Assembly (NCBI GenBank): GCA_016617495.1
Contig: WYCU01000006.1
Coordinates: forward strand, 179,573-243,572
Length of the DNA: 64,000 bases
From: Azonexaceae bacterium s22
GTDB taxonomy: Bacteria > Pseudomonadota > Gammaproteobacteria > Burkholderiales > Rhodocyclaceae
Reading direction: 5' to 3'
The notes below the pieces were generated by a model that did no database searches, was not told the origin of the DNA, and was given only the letters and a program-made list of their open reading frames with translations. Positions 54,909-63,729 of the stretch are shown here, piece by piece (positions within the stretch are counted from its first letter, which is position 1; each line of letters begins with the position of its first letter). The position numbers and the translations under genes are program-made.

Positions 54909-56027
54909 ATGTCCGACTTGCAGCGTATTCTGATTGTCGATGACTCTCGCCTGGTGCGTATGGCATTGGCGCGAAATCTCAAAGAGCATTTCGATGTGAT
55001 CGAGGAGGGTGATGGCGAATCTGCGTGGCAGCGTCTCGTCCTTGATCATTCGATCAAAGCGGTGATTTCCGATTTGCAGATGCCCAAACTTGATGGCGCG
55101 GGCCTCTTGCAGAAGGTTCGTACTTCGAAGCAGCGTCGTTTGCAGGAAATGCCCTTCATCGTCGTTTCCGGTGAGGAGACTGAGGAGGAGCGCGAACGTG
55201 TCCGGCAGCTTGGAGTTTCGGATTTTGTCACCAAAGGGGCTGGCAGCGCAGAAATCCTGACTCGTCTGACCAACCTGTTGGCACTTTACGCCGCCCGTGA
55301 GGGATTGGAAGCGGGCCGTGAAAGTATGGTCCAGGATCCGAACAGCGGTTTGTTTTCGCGTAAGTATCTGGAGCATCAGGCGACTCAGGCATTTTCGCAT
55401 GCAGCGCGTTCTGGCGTTGAGTTGTGCATCATGGTGCTCGGATTCGATGCTTACGAGGATGTGTGCGCAAAAATGGGTGCTGACCTTGCCGAAAAGGTCG
55501 GCGCACGATTCGCGAAAATGTTGGCCGGCAAGATCAGGCAGGAGGATAGTCTCGGGCACTTTGCCTCCGGGCAGTATGCAATTGTTGCCCCAGGAACGTC
55601 ACCAACGCTTTTCACCACGTTTGCTGATCGCGTTCGGGAAGCGGTGGAGGTGGCCAAAGTCCCGGTTCACGGTGAGCCGGTGTCACTGACGGTCAGTATC
55701 GGTGTTGCTTGCACGCCGATTGATGCCGTGGGATCAGCTTCGGAATTGCTGGAGCTCGCCGGGGAACGGATGGGCTTGGCGATGAAGGCCGGAGGTAACC
55801 GGATTTATTCCGGAGATGGCGATCCGGCAGCGCTGCGACGAGTAAAGATTCAGCGCGCACTCGAACTGATTGCCGCTGGACGTGAAGATGCCGTGCGGCC
55901 GCATCTGGCGCGTCTGGGTGTCGAGTTGCTTCCGTTGTTGAATTTGATGAATCGCGATTACGGTTTGAGTCTGCCAATGGCAGATATCGAGCATCGTTTA
56001 AACAGCCGGGTTCACGATAATAACTAG
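54909..56027 (+). CDS. Response regulator with degenerate GGDEF domain
   Basis: 372 residues from the ATG at 54909. N-terminal receiver domain (D11, D12, phosphoacceptor D55 in ISDLQMPK, S87, K109) is intact. The GGDEF-like domain (about 145-325) has ASGQY (219-223) where GGDEF should be, so it cannot make cyclic di-GMP. The inhibitory-site motif RQED (210-213) is kept at the right spacing, so it could bind cyclic di-GMP as an effector. A helical extension follows. No histidine kinase gene is nearby. Confidence 0.88.
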   Translation: MSDLQRILIVDDSRLVRMALARNLKEHFDVIEEGDGESAWQRLVLDHSIKAVISDLQMPKLDGAGLLQKVRTSKQRRLQEMPFIVVSGEETEEERERVRQLGVSDFVTKGAGSAEILTRLTNLLALYAAREGLEAGRESMVQDPNSGLFSRKYLEHQATQAFSHAARSGVELCIMVLGFDAYEDVCAKMGADLAEKVGARFAKMLAGKIRQEDSLGHFASGQYAIVAPGTSPTLFTTFADRVREAVEVAKVPVHGEPVSLTVSIGVACTPIDAVGSASELLELAGERMGLAMKAGGNRIYSGDGDPAALRRVKIQRALELIAAGREDAVRPHLARLGVELLPLLNLMNRDYGLSLPMADIEHRLNSRVHDNN

Positions 56028-56078
56028 CCCGCGCGTTTTCTTACTGTGCAGGAAAACAGTCCAACTAGAGGGAGTCTT

Positions 56079-57971
56079 ATGACGACGTACAAGGAGTTTC
56101 ACCAGTATTCCATCGAAAAGCCGAATGAGTTCTGGACGGAGCAGGCCCAGCTTATCGACTGGAAGGAACCGTTTACCCAGGTTTGCGATTACTCGAAGCC
56201 GCCCTTTGTGAAGTGGTTCGTCGGCGGCAAGACCAACCTCTGCTACAACGCAATCGACCGTCACGCCGCAAAGCGTCCGAACGACCGCGCACTGATTTAC
56301 ATCTCGACCGAAACCAACGAAGAGAAGGTCTATTCCTTCGCCGAGTTGCAGCGCGAAGTCGAGCGCATGGCTGCCATCTACAAGAGTCTCGGCGTCAAAA
56401 AGGGCGACCGCGTCCTGATTTACATGCCGATGATCGCCGAAGCGGCGTTTGCCATCTTTGCGGCGACGCGAATTGGCGCGATTCACTCTGTCGTTTTCGG
56501 CGGCTTCGCTTCTGGTTCGCTGGCTACCCGTATCGACGACGCCAAGCCGACCCTGATCGTCTCTTCCGACGCCGGCATGCGCGGCGGCAAGGCCGTGCCA
56601 TACAAGCACCTTCTCGACGAAGCTATCGAGCTGGCCGAGCACAAGCCGTCCAAGGTGCTGATGGTTAACCGTGGTCTGGATCCCGAGTTCAACAAGGTCG
56701 ATGGTCGCGATGTCGACTACGCTACCCTGCGCGAACAGAACATGGACGCCAAGGTCGATTGCGAATGGATGGAATCCTCTGAACCGTCCTACATCCTCTA
56801 TACCTCCGGCACCACCGGCAAGCCGAAGGGCGTACAGCGCGACACCGGCGGTTACGCCGTGGCCCTGGCTTCGTCGATGAAGCACATCTACTGCGGCGGC
56901 GAAGGGGAAACCTTCTTCTCCACCTCCGACATCGGTTGGGTCGTCGGTCACTCCTACATCATCTATGGACCGCTGATCGCCGGCATGGCCACCGTGATGT
57001 ACGAAGGCACGCCGCTGCGTCCGGATGCCGGTATCTGGTGGCAGATCGTCGAGAAGTACAAAGTTACCGTGATGTTCTCGGCCCCGACTGCCGCCCGTGT
57101 GCTGAAGAAGCAGGACCCGGCCTACATGCACAAGTACGATATTTCCTGCCTGAAGCACATCTTCATGGCCGGCGAGCCCCTTGATCAGCCGACGCATGAA
57201 TGGTTCCAGGGTGAACTGGGTATTCCGGTCATCGACAACTACTGGCAGACCGAAACCGGCTGGCCGATGCTGGCCGCGCTGCACGGCGTAGAAAAGACCC
57301 CGATCAAGTTCGGTTCGCCGTCCTTCCCCGTCTATGGTTATAACCTGAAGATCTTCCGTGAGGATGGTTCCGAGTGCGGCCCGAACGAAAAGGGCATCGC
57401 CGCCGTCGTGCCGCCGCTGCCGCCGGGCTGCTTGTCCACCGTCTGGGGCCAGGACGACCGTTTTGTCAGCACCTATTTCACCCTGTTCGCCGATCCGCTG
57501 GTGTATTCCTCGTACGACTGGGCGATCAAGGACGATGAAGGCTACTTCACCATCCTTGGACGTACTGACGACGTGATCAACGTCGCCGGCCACCGCCTCG
57601 GCACCCGCGAAATCGAAGAAGCGATCCAAGCGCACAGCGCCATCGCCGAAGTCGCGGTTGTCGGCGTCGAGGACAAGCTGAAGGGCCAGATGCCGATGGC
57701 CTTCGCCGTCGTCAAGGACGCCTCCAAGGTCGCGACCCCGGAAATGGTCAAGGCGCTGGAGAAGGAAGTCTTCGCCACGGTTGATGGCATCCTTGGCGCG
57801 ATTGCCCGTCCGGCCCGCGTTCACTTCGTCACCGGCCTGCCCAAGACCCGTTCCGGCAAGATGTTGCGTCGTTCCCTGCAAGCGCTGGCCGAAGGCCGCG
57901 ATCCGGGCGATCTGACCACCATCGAAGATCCGTCCACGCTGGAACAGATCAAGAACGCACTGGCCAGCTGA
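56079..57971 (+). CDS. prpE: Propionyl-CoA synthetase (AMP-forming)
   Basis: 630 residues from the ATG at 56079 (AGAGGGAG upstream). AMP-binding motif YTSGTTGKPKGVQRDTGGY, core VVGHSYIIYGPL, WQTETGWP, GRTDDVINVAGHRLGTREIEE, and the C-terminal catalytic lysine TRSGKMLRR. It is closer to PrpE than to Acs by its DTGGY and NYWQTETGWP segments. It activates propionate (or acetate) to the CoA ester. Strong terminator follows. Confidence 0.9.
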   Translation: MTTYKEFHQYSIEKPNEFWTEQAQLIDWKEPFTQVCDYSKPPFVKWFVGGKTNLCYNAIDRHAAKRPNDRALIYISTETNEEKVYSFAELQREVERMAAIYKSLGVKKGDRVLIYMPMIAEAAFAIFAATRIGAIHSVVFGGFASGSLATRIDDAKPTLIVSSDAGMRGGKAVPYKHLLDEAIELAEHKPSKVLMVNRGLDPEFNKVDGRDVDYATLREQNMDAKVDCEWMESSEPSYILYTSGTTGKPKGVQRDTGGYAVALASSMKHIYCGGEGETFFSTSDIGWVVGHSYIIYGPLIAGMATVMYEGTPLRPDAGIWWQIVEKYKVTVMFSAPTAARVLKKQDPAYMHKYDISCLKHIFMAGEPLDQPTHEWFQGELGIPVIDNYWQTETGWPMLAALHGVEKTPIKFGSPSFPVYGYNLKIFREDGSECGPNEKGIAAVVPPLPPGCLSTVWGQDDRFVSTYFTLFADPLVYSSYDWAIKDDEGYFTILGRTDDVINVAGHRLGTREIEEAIQAHSAIAEVAVVGVEDKLKGQMPMAFAVVKDASKVATPEMVKALEKEVFATVDGILGAIARPARVHFVTGLPKTRSGKMLRRSLQALAEGRDPGDLTTIEDPSTLEQIKNALAS

Positions 57972-57997
57972 TCGCACGAATCCAGTCGTTCCGAGAG

Positions 57998-58026
57998 CCC
58001 GCCGACTTCAATCGGCGGGTTTTTTT
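57998..58026 (+). terminator. Intrinsic terminator after prpE
   Basis: Perfect 8-bp stem CCCGCCGA (57998-58005) and TCGGCGGG (58012-58019) followed by seven Ts. Confidence 0.9.
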
Positions 58027-58093
58027 ATTCTCTGCCGGGCGGGTCCCAAGTGCTAGAATTCGCGTCAGCGTCTGCCGTCCCGGTCTTTTTACA

Positions 58094-59596
58094 ATGATTT
58101 ATGAAACCGTAGCTGCCGTTGATCTGGGGTCAAATAGTTTCCGCCTTCAGGTTGGCCGGGTGGTCGACGACCAGATCTATCCCCTCGATTCTCTTAAAGA
58201 ACCCGTTCGCCTTGCTTCCGGCTTAACAGCAGACAAACGCCTGGATGAGGCTTCGCAGAAGCGCGCGATTGAAGCGCTAAGGCGATTCGGGGAGCGATTG
58301 GGCGGGCTCGATCGGGGGGCAGTCCGTGCTGTTGCGACCAATGCGCTACGCGTTGCCAAAAACGCGGCGGAGTTTTTGCCGCTGGCCGAAGAAGCATTGG
58401 GCTTTCCCATTGAAATCATTGCAGGCCGCGAGGAAGCGCGGCTGATTTATATTGGGGCCTCGCATTCCTTGCCAATGGCAACCCACAAGCGTCTGGTGGT
58501 GGATATCGGCGGGGGGTCTACGGAGTTCATCATAGGCAAGCGACACGAGCCGCAATTGATGGAATCCCTTTACATGGGGTGCGTCAGTTACACCTTGCGC
58601 TTTTTCCCGGACCGACGGATTGATCGAAAGCGTTTGCGCGAAGCGCAAATCGCTGCTGCCAAGGAAATCGAACTGATTGCCCACGATTATCAAAGGCTGG
58701 GCTGGAAAGAGGCGGTGGGTTCCTCAGGCACGGCGCGGGCGATTGCCGATGTGCTTGAACTGAATGGTTTGAATCCCAATGGCGAAATTGGGATTACCCG
58801 GGTTGGCCTGGATAAGCTATGTGCCCTGTTGATCAAGGCCGGGTCTGCTGAGGCACTTGATTTGCCGGGCGTGAAATCGGATCGTCTGCCGGTTTTGCCG
58901 GGTGGTGTCGCTATCATGTCGGCGATTTTCGAAGAGCTGGACCTTGAGCGGATGACTTATTCCGATGGTGCCTTGCGTCAAGGGGTGCTTTATGACCTGC
59001 TTGGACGCTTTCACCATCACGACATGCGGGATTCAACAGTGGCCCAGTTCCGCAGGCGCTATCAGGTTGAAGCGGATCAGGTTGATCGTGTCGAGGCAAC
59101 TGCTCTTTCCGCTTTGACTCAATTGGCTGAAGGGGCACCACTGCCGCAAGATATCCAGTTTCTTTCATGGGCAACGCGTCTTCACGAGATCGGGATATCG
59201 GTTGCGCACAACGCCTATCACAAGCATGGCGCTTACATTCTGACCTACGCGGATATGCCGGGGTTTTCAAAAAAGGACCAGGCTCGCTTGGCGATGCTGG
59301 TTCTGGGGCATCGCGGCAAACTCGATAAACTTGCGAGCCTGCCGCCAACCGATAGTTCATGGCGATTGATATTTTGCCTGCGCCTTGCCGTCCTGTTGCA
59401 CCGCACGCGCGATGACCGCGCTTTGCCGGCATGGCGGGTGACAACGCTGCCGAATGGCTATCAGCTCGAATTGCCGCATGATTGGTTGAATGCAAACACA
59501 TGGACTGCTGCCGCTTTGGTGGAAGAGGCTGCCATCTGGAAGCTGATCGGGCACGACTACATCGTTAAGTCCAAGGCCGCCAGGAGAGTTTCTTGA
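58094..59596 (+). CDS. ppx: Exopolyphosphatase (Ppx/GppA family)
   Basis: 500 residues. The ASKHA-type phosphate loops VAAVDLGSNSFRLQVGR and VVDIGGGSTEFIIG are intact, and the C-terminal HD-type helical part (FLSWATRLHEIGISVAHNAYHKHGAYIL) is present. It removes phosphate from polyphosphate or converts pppGpp. Its stop overlaps a TTG start of the mlaE-like gene (TTGA), so ppx and the lipid transporter are one operon. Confidence 0.94.
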   Translation: MIYETVAAVDLGSNSFRLQVGRVVDDQIYPLDSLKEPVRLASGLTADKRLDEASQKRAIEALRRFGERLGGLDRGAVRAVATNALRVAKNAAEFLPLAEEALGFPIEIIAGREEARLIYIGASHSLPMATHKRLVVDIGGGSTEFIIGKRHEPQLMESLYMGCVSYTLRFFPDRRIDRKRLREAQIAAAKEIELIAHDYQRLGWKEAVGSSGTARAIADVLELNGLNPNGEIGITRVGLDKLCALLIKAGSAEALDLPGVKSDRLPVLPGGVAIMSAIFEELDLERMTYSDGALRQGVLYDLLGRFHHHDMRDSTVAQFRRRYQVEADQVDRVEATALSALTQLAEGAPLPQDIQFLSWATRLHEIGISVAHNAYHKHGAYILTYADMPGFSKKDQARLAMLVLGHRGKLDKLASLPPTDSSWRLIFCLRLAVLLHRTRDDRALPAWRVTTLPNGYQLELPHDWLNANTWTAAALVEEAAIWKLIGHDYIVKSKAARRVS

Positions 59597-60702
59597 GCGA
59601 GCCTCCCCGCCTTCAGATTGAGTCGGGGAGGGTGGTGCTTTCCGGTGACTGGACGCTGGCCTCCATTCTGCCAACGCTGGCGGTCCTTGCGCAGCAGCTG
59701 GACGATGCTCAAAAGTCTTGCCTGGACTGGGATCTGGGCACAATCACGCGATTGGATAGCGCAGCTGCGGTATTCCTGTGGCGTACTTGGAATGAGTCTT
59801 GGCCGTCCAAGCTGCTCATATCGGACATGCACCGGCATGTCATTCTTCGGGTCGCGGAAACATCGTTGCCGAACGCGGTTCATGGGCGCTGGGATTTTCG
59901 TCGGCCGTTGGAGACACTGGGCGCCGCAGTGATCGGCCTGTTCCTGATGTTGCGCGGGCTGGTCGTGGTGTATGGACAGTTGCTGCTCGACTTGGGCTAC
60001 CTTTTGCGACATCCGCAGGAAATGCCCTGGAAAGAGGTCTCGGCGACCATCTATAAGGCGGGTGCTCAAGCATTGCCGGTGACGGCTTTGGTTGGCTTTT
60101 TGATCGGTGTGACGATCAGCTACCTGTCCGCGCTGCAATTGCGCACGTTTGGCGCCGATCTATTCATCGTCAATATCCTTGGTATTGCGATCATTCGTGA
60201 GTTGGGGCCGGTACTCGTGGCCGTCTTGGTTGCCGGGCGATCAGGTTCGGCAATGACCGCACAGATTGGTGTGATGCGGGTGACCGAGGAGATCGATGCG
60301 CTTGCCGCGATGGGGATATCGAGGAGCATTCGCATCGTTCTGCCCAAAATGGTGGCGCTGACCATTGTTCTACCCTTGCTTGTGATGTGGGCATCATCGA
60401 TTGCCCTCCTGGGGGGCATGCTGTCGGCACTGTTACAGTTGGACATCTCCTTGGGGTTTTTTGTGGATAGCCTTCAGAGGGCGGTACCTGTGGCCAATTT
60501 GGTCATCGGTCTGAGCAAGGGGCTGGTGTTTGGTTTTGTGATTGCCTGGGTGGCCTGTTACTTTGGTTTGCGTGTCAAACCCAATACGGAAAGCCTCTCG
60601 GCGAATACCACGGCTTCGGTGGTTACGGCGATTACGTTGGTGATTCTCGTGGATGCCATCTTTGCCATCTTTACTCGCAACTTTGGAATCCCCCAGCTAT
60701 GA
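59593..60702 (+). CDS. mlaE: MlaE-like permease with fused N-terminal STAS domain
   Basis: 369 residues from a TTG at 59593 overlapping the ppx stop. The first 95 residues are STAS-like (VVLSGDWTLASILPTLA, ITRLDSAAAVFLW), corresponding to MlaB, here fused. The permease part has five membrane helices with NILGIAIIRELGPVLVAVLVAGRSGSAM, TEEIDALAAMG. It is the membrane subunit of a phospholipid (Mla-type) ABC transporter at the inner membrane. Confidence 0.92.
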   Translation: MSEPPRLQIESGRVVLSGDWTLASILPTLAVLAQQLDDAQKSCLDWDLGTITRLDSAAAVFLWRTWNESWPSKLLISDMHRHVILRVAETSLPNAVHGRWDFRRPLETLGAAVIGLFLMLRGLVVVYGQLLLDLGYLLRHPQEMPWKEVSATIYKAGAQALPVTALVGFLIGVTISYLSALQLRTFGADLFIVNILGIAIIRELGPVLVAVLVAGRSGSAMTAQIGVMRVTEEIDALAAMGISRSIRIVLPKMVALTIVLPLLVMWASSIALLGGMLSALLQLDISLGFFVDSLQRAVPVANLVIGLSKGLVFGFVIAWVACYFGLRVKPNTESLSANTTASVVTAITLVILVDAIFAIFTRNFGIPQL

Positions 60703-61451
60703 CGGCGCCATCCATCCCTGTGGTTGAGATGCGGGGTCTTGCGACACGCATCGGGGGGCGCGACATTCACCGCAACCTCGACCTGGTTGTGGAAAAGGGG
60801 CAGGTTGTCGGGTTGGTCGGGAGTTCCGGTAGTGGCAAAACAACCTTGCTGAGACAAATTCTCGGCCTGCTGCAACCATCGGAAGGCCAGGTCCGCTTGT
60901 TCGGCCAAGATGTTGTGACAGCCGGTGGTGAAATGCGCCGCAATCTGCTTCGACGCCTCGGGGTGCTGTTTCAGGGGGGGGCATTGTTTTCTGCGCTGTC
61001 GGTGTTCGACAACATCGCATTTCCTTTGCGCGAACTGCGGCGGTTGGACGAGGACTGGATTCGGCGTTTGGTCTATCTCAAGCTTCAGATGGTGGAGCTG
61101 GAGCCTGCGCATGGCAAACTGATGCCGGCAGAACTGTCCGGCGGGATGGTCAAGCGCGCTGCTTTGGCGCGTGCACTGGCCATGGAGCCGGAGTTGTTAC
61201 TGCTTGACGAACCTACAGCAGGCCTGGATCCGGAGCGCAGCAGGAGTTTTGTGGCCTTGATCCGTGCGCTGAAGAGCGAGTTGGGGCTGACAGTCATCAT
61301 GGTGACGCACGATCCGGAAACCCTGGCGGGCTTGGCAACGCATATTGCGGTTCTCGCCGGGGGAAGGATCGAGACATTCGGCTCGCAAGCGGATGTCATG
61401 GCTGCCGAGCATCCGGTGGTGGAAGCGTTTCGTCAGGGCGGGAAGGGCTGA
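60699..61451 (+). CDS. mlaF: MlaF-like ABC transporter ATPase
   Basis: 250 residues. Walker A GSSGSGKTTLL, Q-loop-area LFQGGALFSALSVFDNIAFPL, signature LSGGMVKRAALARAL and Walker B LLLLDEPTAGLDP match MlaF. Overlaps mlaE by four bases. It energises lipid movement by the MlaE permease. Confidence 0.94.
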   Translation: MTAPSIPVVEMRGLATRIGGRDIHRNLDLVVEKGQVVGLVGSSGSGKTTLLRQILGLLQPSEGQVRLFGQDVVTAGGEMRRNLLRRLGVLFQGGALFSALSVFDNIAFPLRELRRLDEDWIRRLVYLKLQMVELEPAHGKLMPAELSGGMVKRAALARALAMEPELLLLDEPTAGLDPERSRSFVALIRALKSELGLTVIMVTHDPETLAGLATHIAVLAGGRIETFGSQADVMAAEHPVVEAFRQGGKG

Positions 61452-61466
61452 TTACAGAGGTTCGGG

Positions 61467-62396
61467 ATGGAAAACAAATCACACGCGCTCATGGCTGGTG
61501 TCTTCGCCCTTCTACTTGGCGTGGCTTCATTGCTGGCTTTGCTCTGGCTTCGGGGTGGGCATGACAAGGTAAATGAGTACGTTGTCGTGACGCGGATGAG
61601 CGTCGGCGGACTTAACCCACAGGCTCAGGTTCGATATCGCGGCATACGTGTCGGCAAGGTGATGGATATCCGCTTGGATTCGCAGGATCCGGGCAACATT
61701 CTCATTCGTATTTCCGTCTCCGCGGACGTGCCCATCACGCAGGGGACGACAGCGCGATTGGCTTATCAAGGTGTCACAGGAATCGCTCATATCCTGCTGC
61801 TGGATAACGGAAAGACACCCGAACCACTGATCGCCAAGTCAGGTGAGTTGCCGAGGATCGCGATGACCCAGTCGCTGCTCGAGGAATTGGGGGAAACCGG
61901 CGGAGCGACCTTGCGCCAGGCTCAGGATGCACTGAATGCGCTGAATGCCATTCTCAACGAAGAGAATCGTCGTCGTATATCAACGACTCTGGCGAATCTG
62001 GAGTCGGCCTCGTCCAACCTGGGGCCGGCCGTCGCCAATCTGAATGAAAGTCTGGTGCAGTTAAGAAAACTGCTGAATGACCGGAATGTGGAGAGTTTGT
62101 CTGTGGCAGCCGCGCAAGCGGGGCCGATGATGAGTGATGTCCGCAAGTTGCTGGGCAGCATCCAGGTGACGACCGAAAAATTGAATTCGGCGATCGGTGA
62201 TGCCTCCGGAGGGGGCGGAGCAGCGCTGCTTCCCCGCCTGAACGACCTGGCGGTGGAAATGTCGCAGACATCGCGCCAGTTAGGCCGGGTGATCAACCAA
62301 CTGGAGACTTCACCCGAGAGCGTAGTTTGGGGGCGGACTGCGCCGCAGCCGGGGCCTGGGGAACCCGGCTTTTCAGCAGGAAAGGGGCAAGACTGA
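61467..62396 (+). CDS. mlaD: MlaD-like MCE-domain protein
   Basis: 309 residues. One N-terminal membrane helix (about 8-30), an MCE domain (VVTRMSVGGLNPQAQVRYRGIRVGKV, VTGIAHILL), and a long helical C-terminal part (about 130-290) longer than in E. coli MlaD. It forms a hexameric lipid-carrying ring or needle in the periplasm. 15 bases after mlaF; overlaps the lipoprotein gene by one base (TGATG). Confidence 0.92.
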   Translation: MENKSHALMAGVFALLLGVASLLALLWLRGGHDKVNEYVVVTRMSVGGLNPQAQVRYRGIRVGKVMDIRLDSQDPGNILIRISVSADVPITQGTTARLAYQGVTGIAHILLLDNGKTPEPLIAKSGELPRIAMTQSLLEELGETGGATLRQAQDALNALNAILNEENRRRISTTLANLESASSNLGPAVANLNESLVQLRKLLNDRNVESLSVAAAQAGPMMSDVRKLLGSIQVTTEKLNSAIGDASGGGGAALLPRLNDLAVEMSQTSRQLGRVINQLETSPESVVWGRTAPQPGPGEPGFSAGKGQD

Positions 62397-63010
62397 TGCG
62401 CAGCTATTTTTTTGCGGCCCTTATGGGTTGTTTATTGGTGGCCGGATGTGTCAACGTCGGAAAGCGTAGCGGCGATCAAAGTGTGGCGATCTACGATTTT
62501 GGCAAGCTGACATCGCCGTTGGTCAATACTGCTAACGGCAGTATGGCTTACGCACTTGAGGTTCGGACGCCACGCTGGCTGGACAGTTCTGCGATGAATT
62601 ATCGTTTGGGCGATGACAAGTCCTCGCGGCGAAATGAATATAGCCTGTCTCGTTGGGCAGCGACGCCTGCGCAATTGATCGAGCATCGCCTTCGCTATCA
62701 ATTAGGCTTGGCAAGCGCCGGGCAAAATGGCGTGCGTTGTGTCCTTGTGGTGGAAGTTGACGAATTTGTGCAAACGTTTTCGTCGGCTACTGAAAGCAAC
62801 GGATTGCTTCAAGGCAACGTCAGACTACTGGATCGCTCCAGAAATGGGCTGAGTGCTTGGCGTTTCCAATTTGACGTGCCTGCGGTCACGCCGGATGCCT
62901 CGGGCGGTGTTGCTGCGCTAATTGTCGCGGTCGACCATCTTGGAAAGGCAATTTTCAACTGGATGGAATCTTCCGATGGGAGCGCCGCACGATCGGCTTG
63001 CGCAAGCTAG
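62396..63010 (+). CDS. ABC-type transport auxiliary lipoprotein (PqiC-like)
   Basis: 204 residues from the ATG at 62396. Lipobox LLVAGC with Cys at residue 18, then the ABC-transport auxiliary fold (VAIYDFGKL, ALEVRTPRWLDSSAMNYRL, YSLSRWAATPAQLIEHRL). It replaces MlaC in this operon as the outer-membrane-linked partner, as in PqiABC or the LetB-type systems. The gene contains a copy of the dispersed element coding LIVAVDHLGKAIF. Its end overlaps the convergent TetR gene by four bases. Confidence 0.85.
   Translation: MRSYFFAALMGCLLVAGCVNVGKRSGDQSVAIYDFGKLTSPLVNTANGSMAYALEVRTPRWLDSSAMNYRLGDDKSSRRNEYSLSRWAATPAQLIEHRLRYQLGLASAGQNGVRCVLVVEVDEFVQTFSSATESNGLLQGNVRLLDRSRNGLSAWRFQFDVPAVTPDASGGVAALIVAVDHLGKAIFNWMESSDGSAARSACAS
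62921..62955 (+). repeat. Dispersed element, copy 14 (inside lipoprotein gene)
   Basis: ATTGTCGCGGTCGACC followed by ATCTTGGAAAGGCAATTTT. The core is perfect, the tail partly kept (AAAGGCAATTT). Confidence 0.75.
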
Positions 63011-63618
63011 TCCGAAACGATGTAGCTGGCGATCCTTTGTTTCAATGACTCCGGATTCGCATCGAAGCGGTTGTAATGCATCAGCGAGAGCCCAAATACA
63101 CAGGCATAGAGCAGCAAGCTGCGGCTTTTGGCCTCTTCGTCAGCCATGCCGGTTGCCGCAAAAAGACGACGGGTGCACTCAAGGCGATAAAGGTCGACCG
63201 ATTCGACAACTTCCGCGGCGAGCGGATCATGACGCGCCCAGTCACGAATGGCCAATTCGATCTGCATGCCTTTCCGGTTACGATTGGCACCGTAAACATT
63301 GATCGCATAATGCAACCGTTCCTGCTCCATGCCTGGTGTTACGGTCGTCACCTTTTCGATATCCCGGATTCGCCCTTCCTGCCAACGTGCAAGGATGGCC
63401 GAGAGCAAATCCTGGCGATCGCGGAAATGCCAGTAGAAACTGCCTTTGGTGACGCCGCAGCGTTTTGCCAACACTTCCACACGCAACCCGGCAACGCCGT
63501 CGCGGGCCAGGACATCAATGGCGGTTTCGATCCAGTTGTTCCGATCCAACTGAACGCGCGGAGGCTTGTTCTTGGTTGCGGAAGAACGGGGTGAGGGCTT
63601 GACAGAATTGTTTTCCAT
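63007..63618 (-). CDS. TetR/AcrR-family repressor
   Basis: 203 residues. N-terminal helix-turn-helix RVEVLAKRCGVTKGSFYWHFRDRQDLL and a TetR-type ligand domain. It is divergent from etfB, and two palindromic operators lie at and just upstream of its start codon, so it probably represses itself and the etf genes. Its ligand is perhaps an acyl-CoA, by analogy with regulators of etf/fatty-acid genes; this is inference. Confidence 0.92.
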   Translation of the reverse strand: MENNSVKPSPRSSATKNKPPRVQLDRNNWIETAIDVLARDGVAGLRVEVLAKRCGVTKGSFYWHFRDRQDLLSAILARWQEGRIRDIEKVTTVTPGMEQERLHYAINVYGANRNRKGMQIELAIRDWARHDPLAAEVVESVDLYRLECTRRLFAATGMADEEAKSRSLLLYACVFGLSLMHYNRFDANPESLKQRIASYIVSD

Positions 63619-63631
63619 ACGCTACCGTATG
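63616..63631. promoter_or_regulatory. Operator palindrome 1 (TetR-type)
   Basis: CATACGCTACCGTATG: perfect 6-bp arms CATACG and CGTATG with a 4-base spacer. It includes the start codon of the TetR gene. Its centre is 21 bases, two helical turns, from that of operator 2. Confidence 0.8.
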
Positions 63632-63635
63632 CATT

Positions 63636-63653
63636 CCATACGACATGGTATGG
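63636..63653. promoter_or_regulatory. Operator palindrome 2 (TetR-type)
   Basis: CCATACGACATGGTATGG: perfect 6-bp arms CCATAC and GTATGG with a 6-base spacer, sharing the CATAC half-site with operator 1. It lies between the TetR gene and etfB and could block both promoters. Confidence 0.8.
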
Positions 63654-63729
63654 GCATTGTGCGCATTGCCTTTGAATCTGTCAAACGGACTCAGGGTATA
63701 AAGACTGTTTAGGCAACAAGGAGAGAGTG

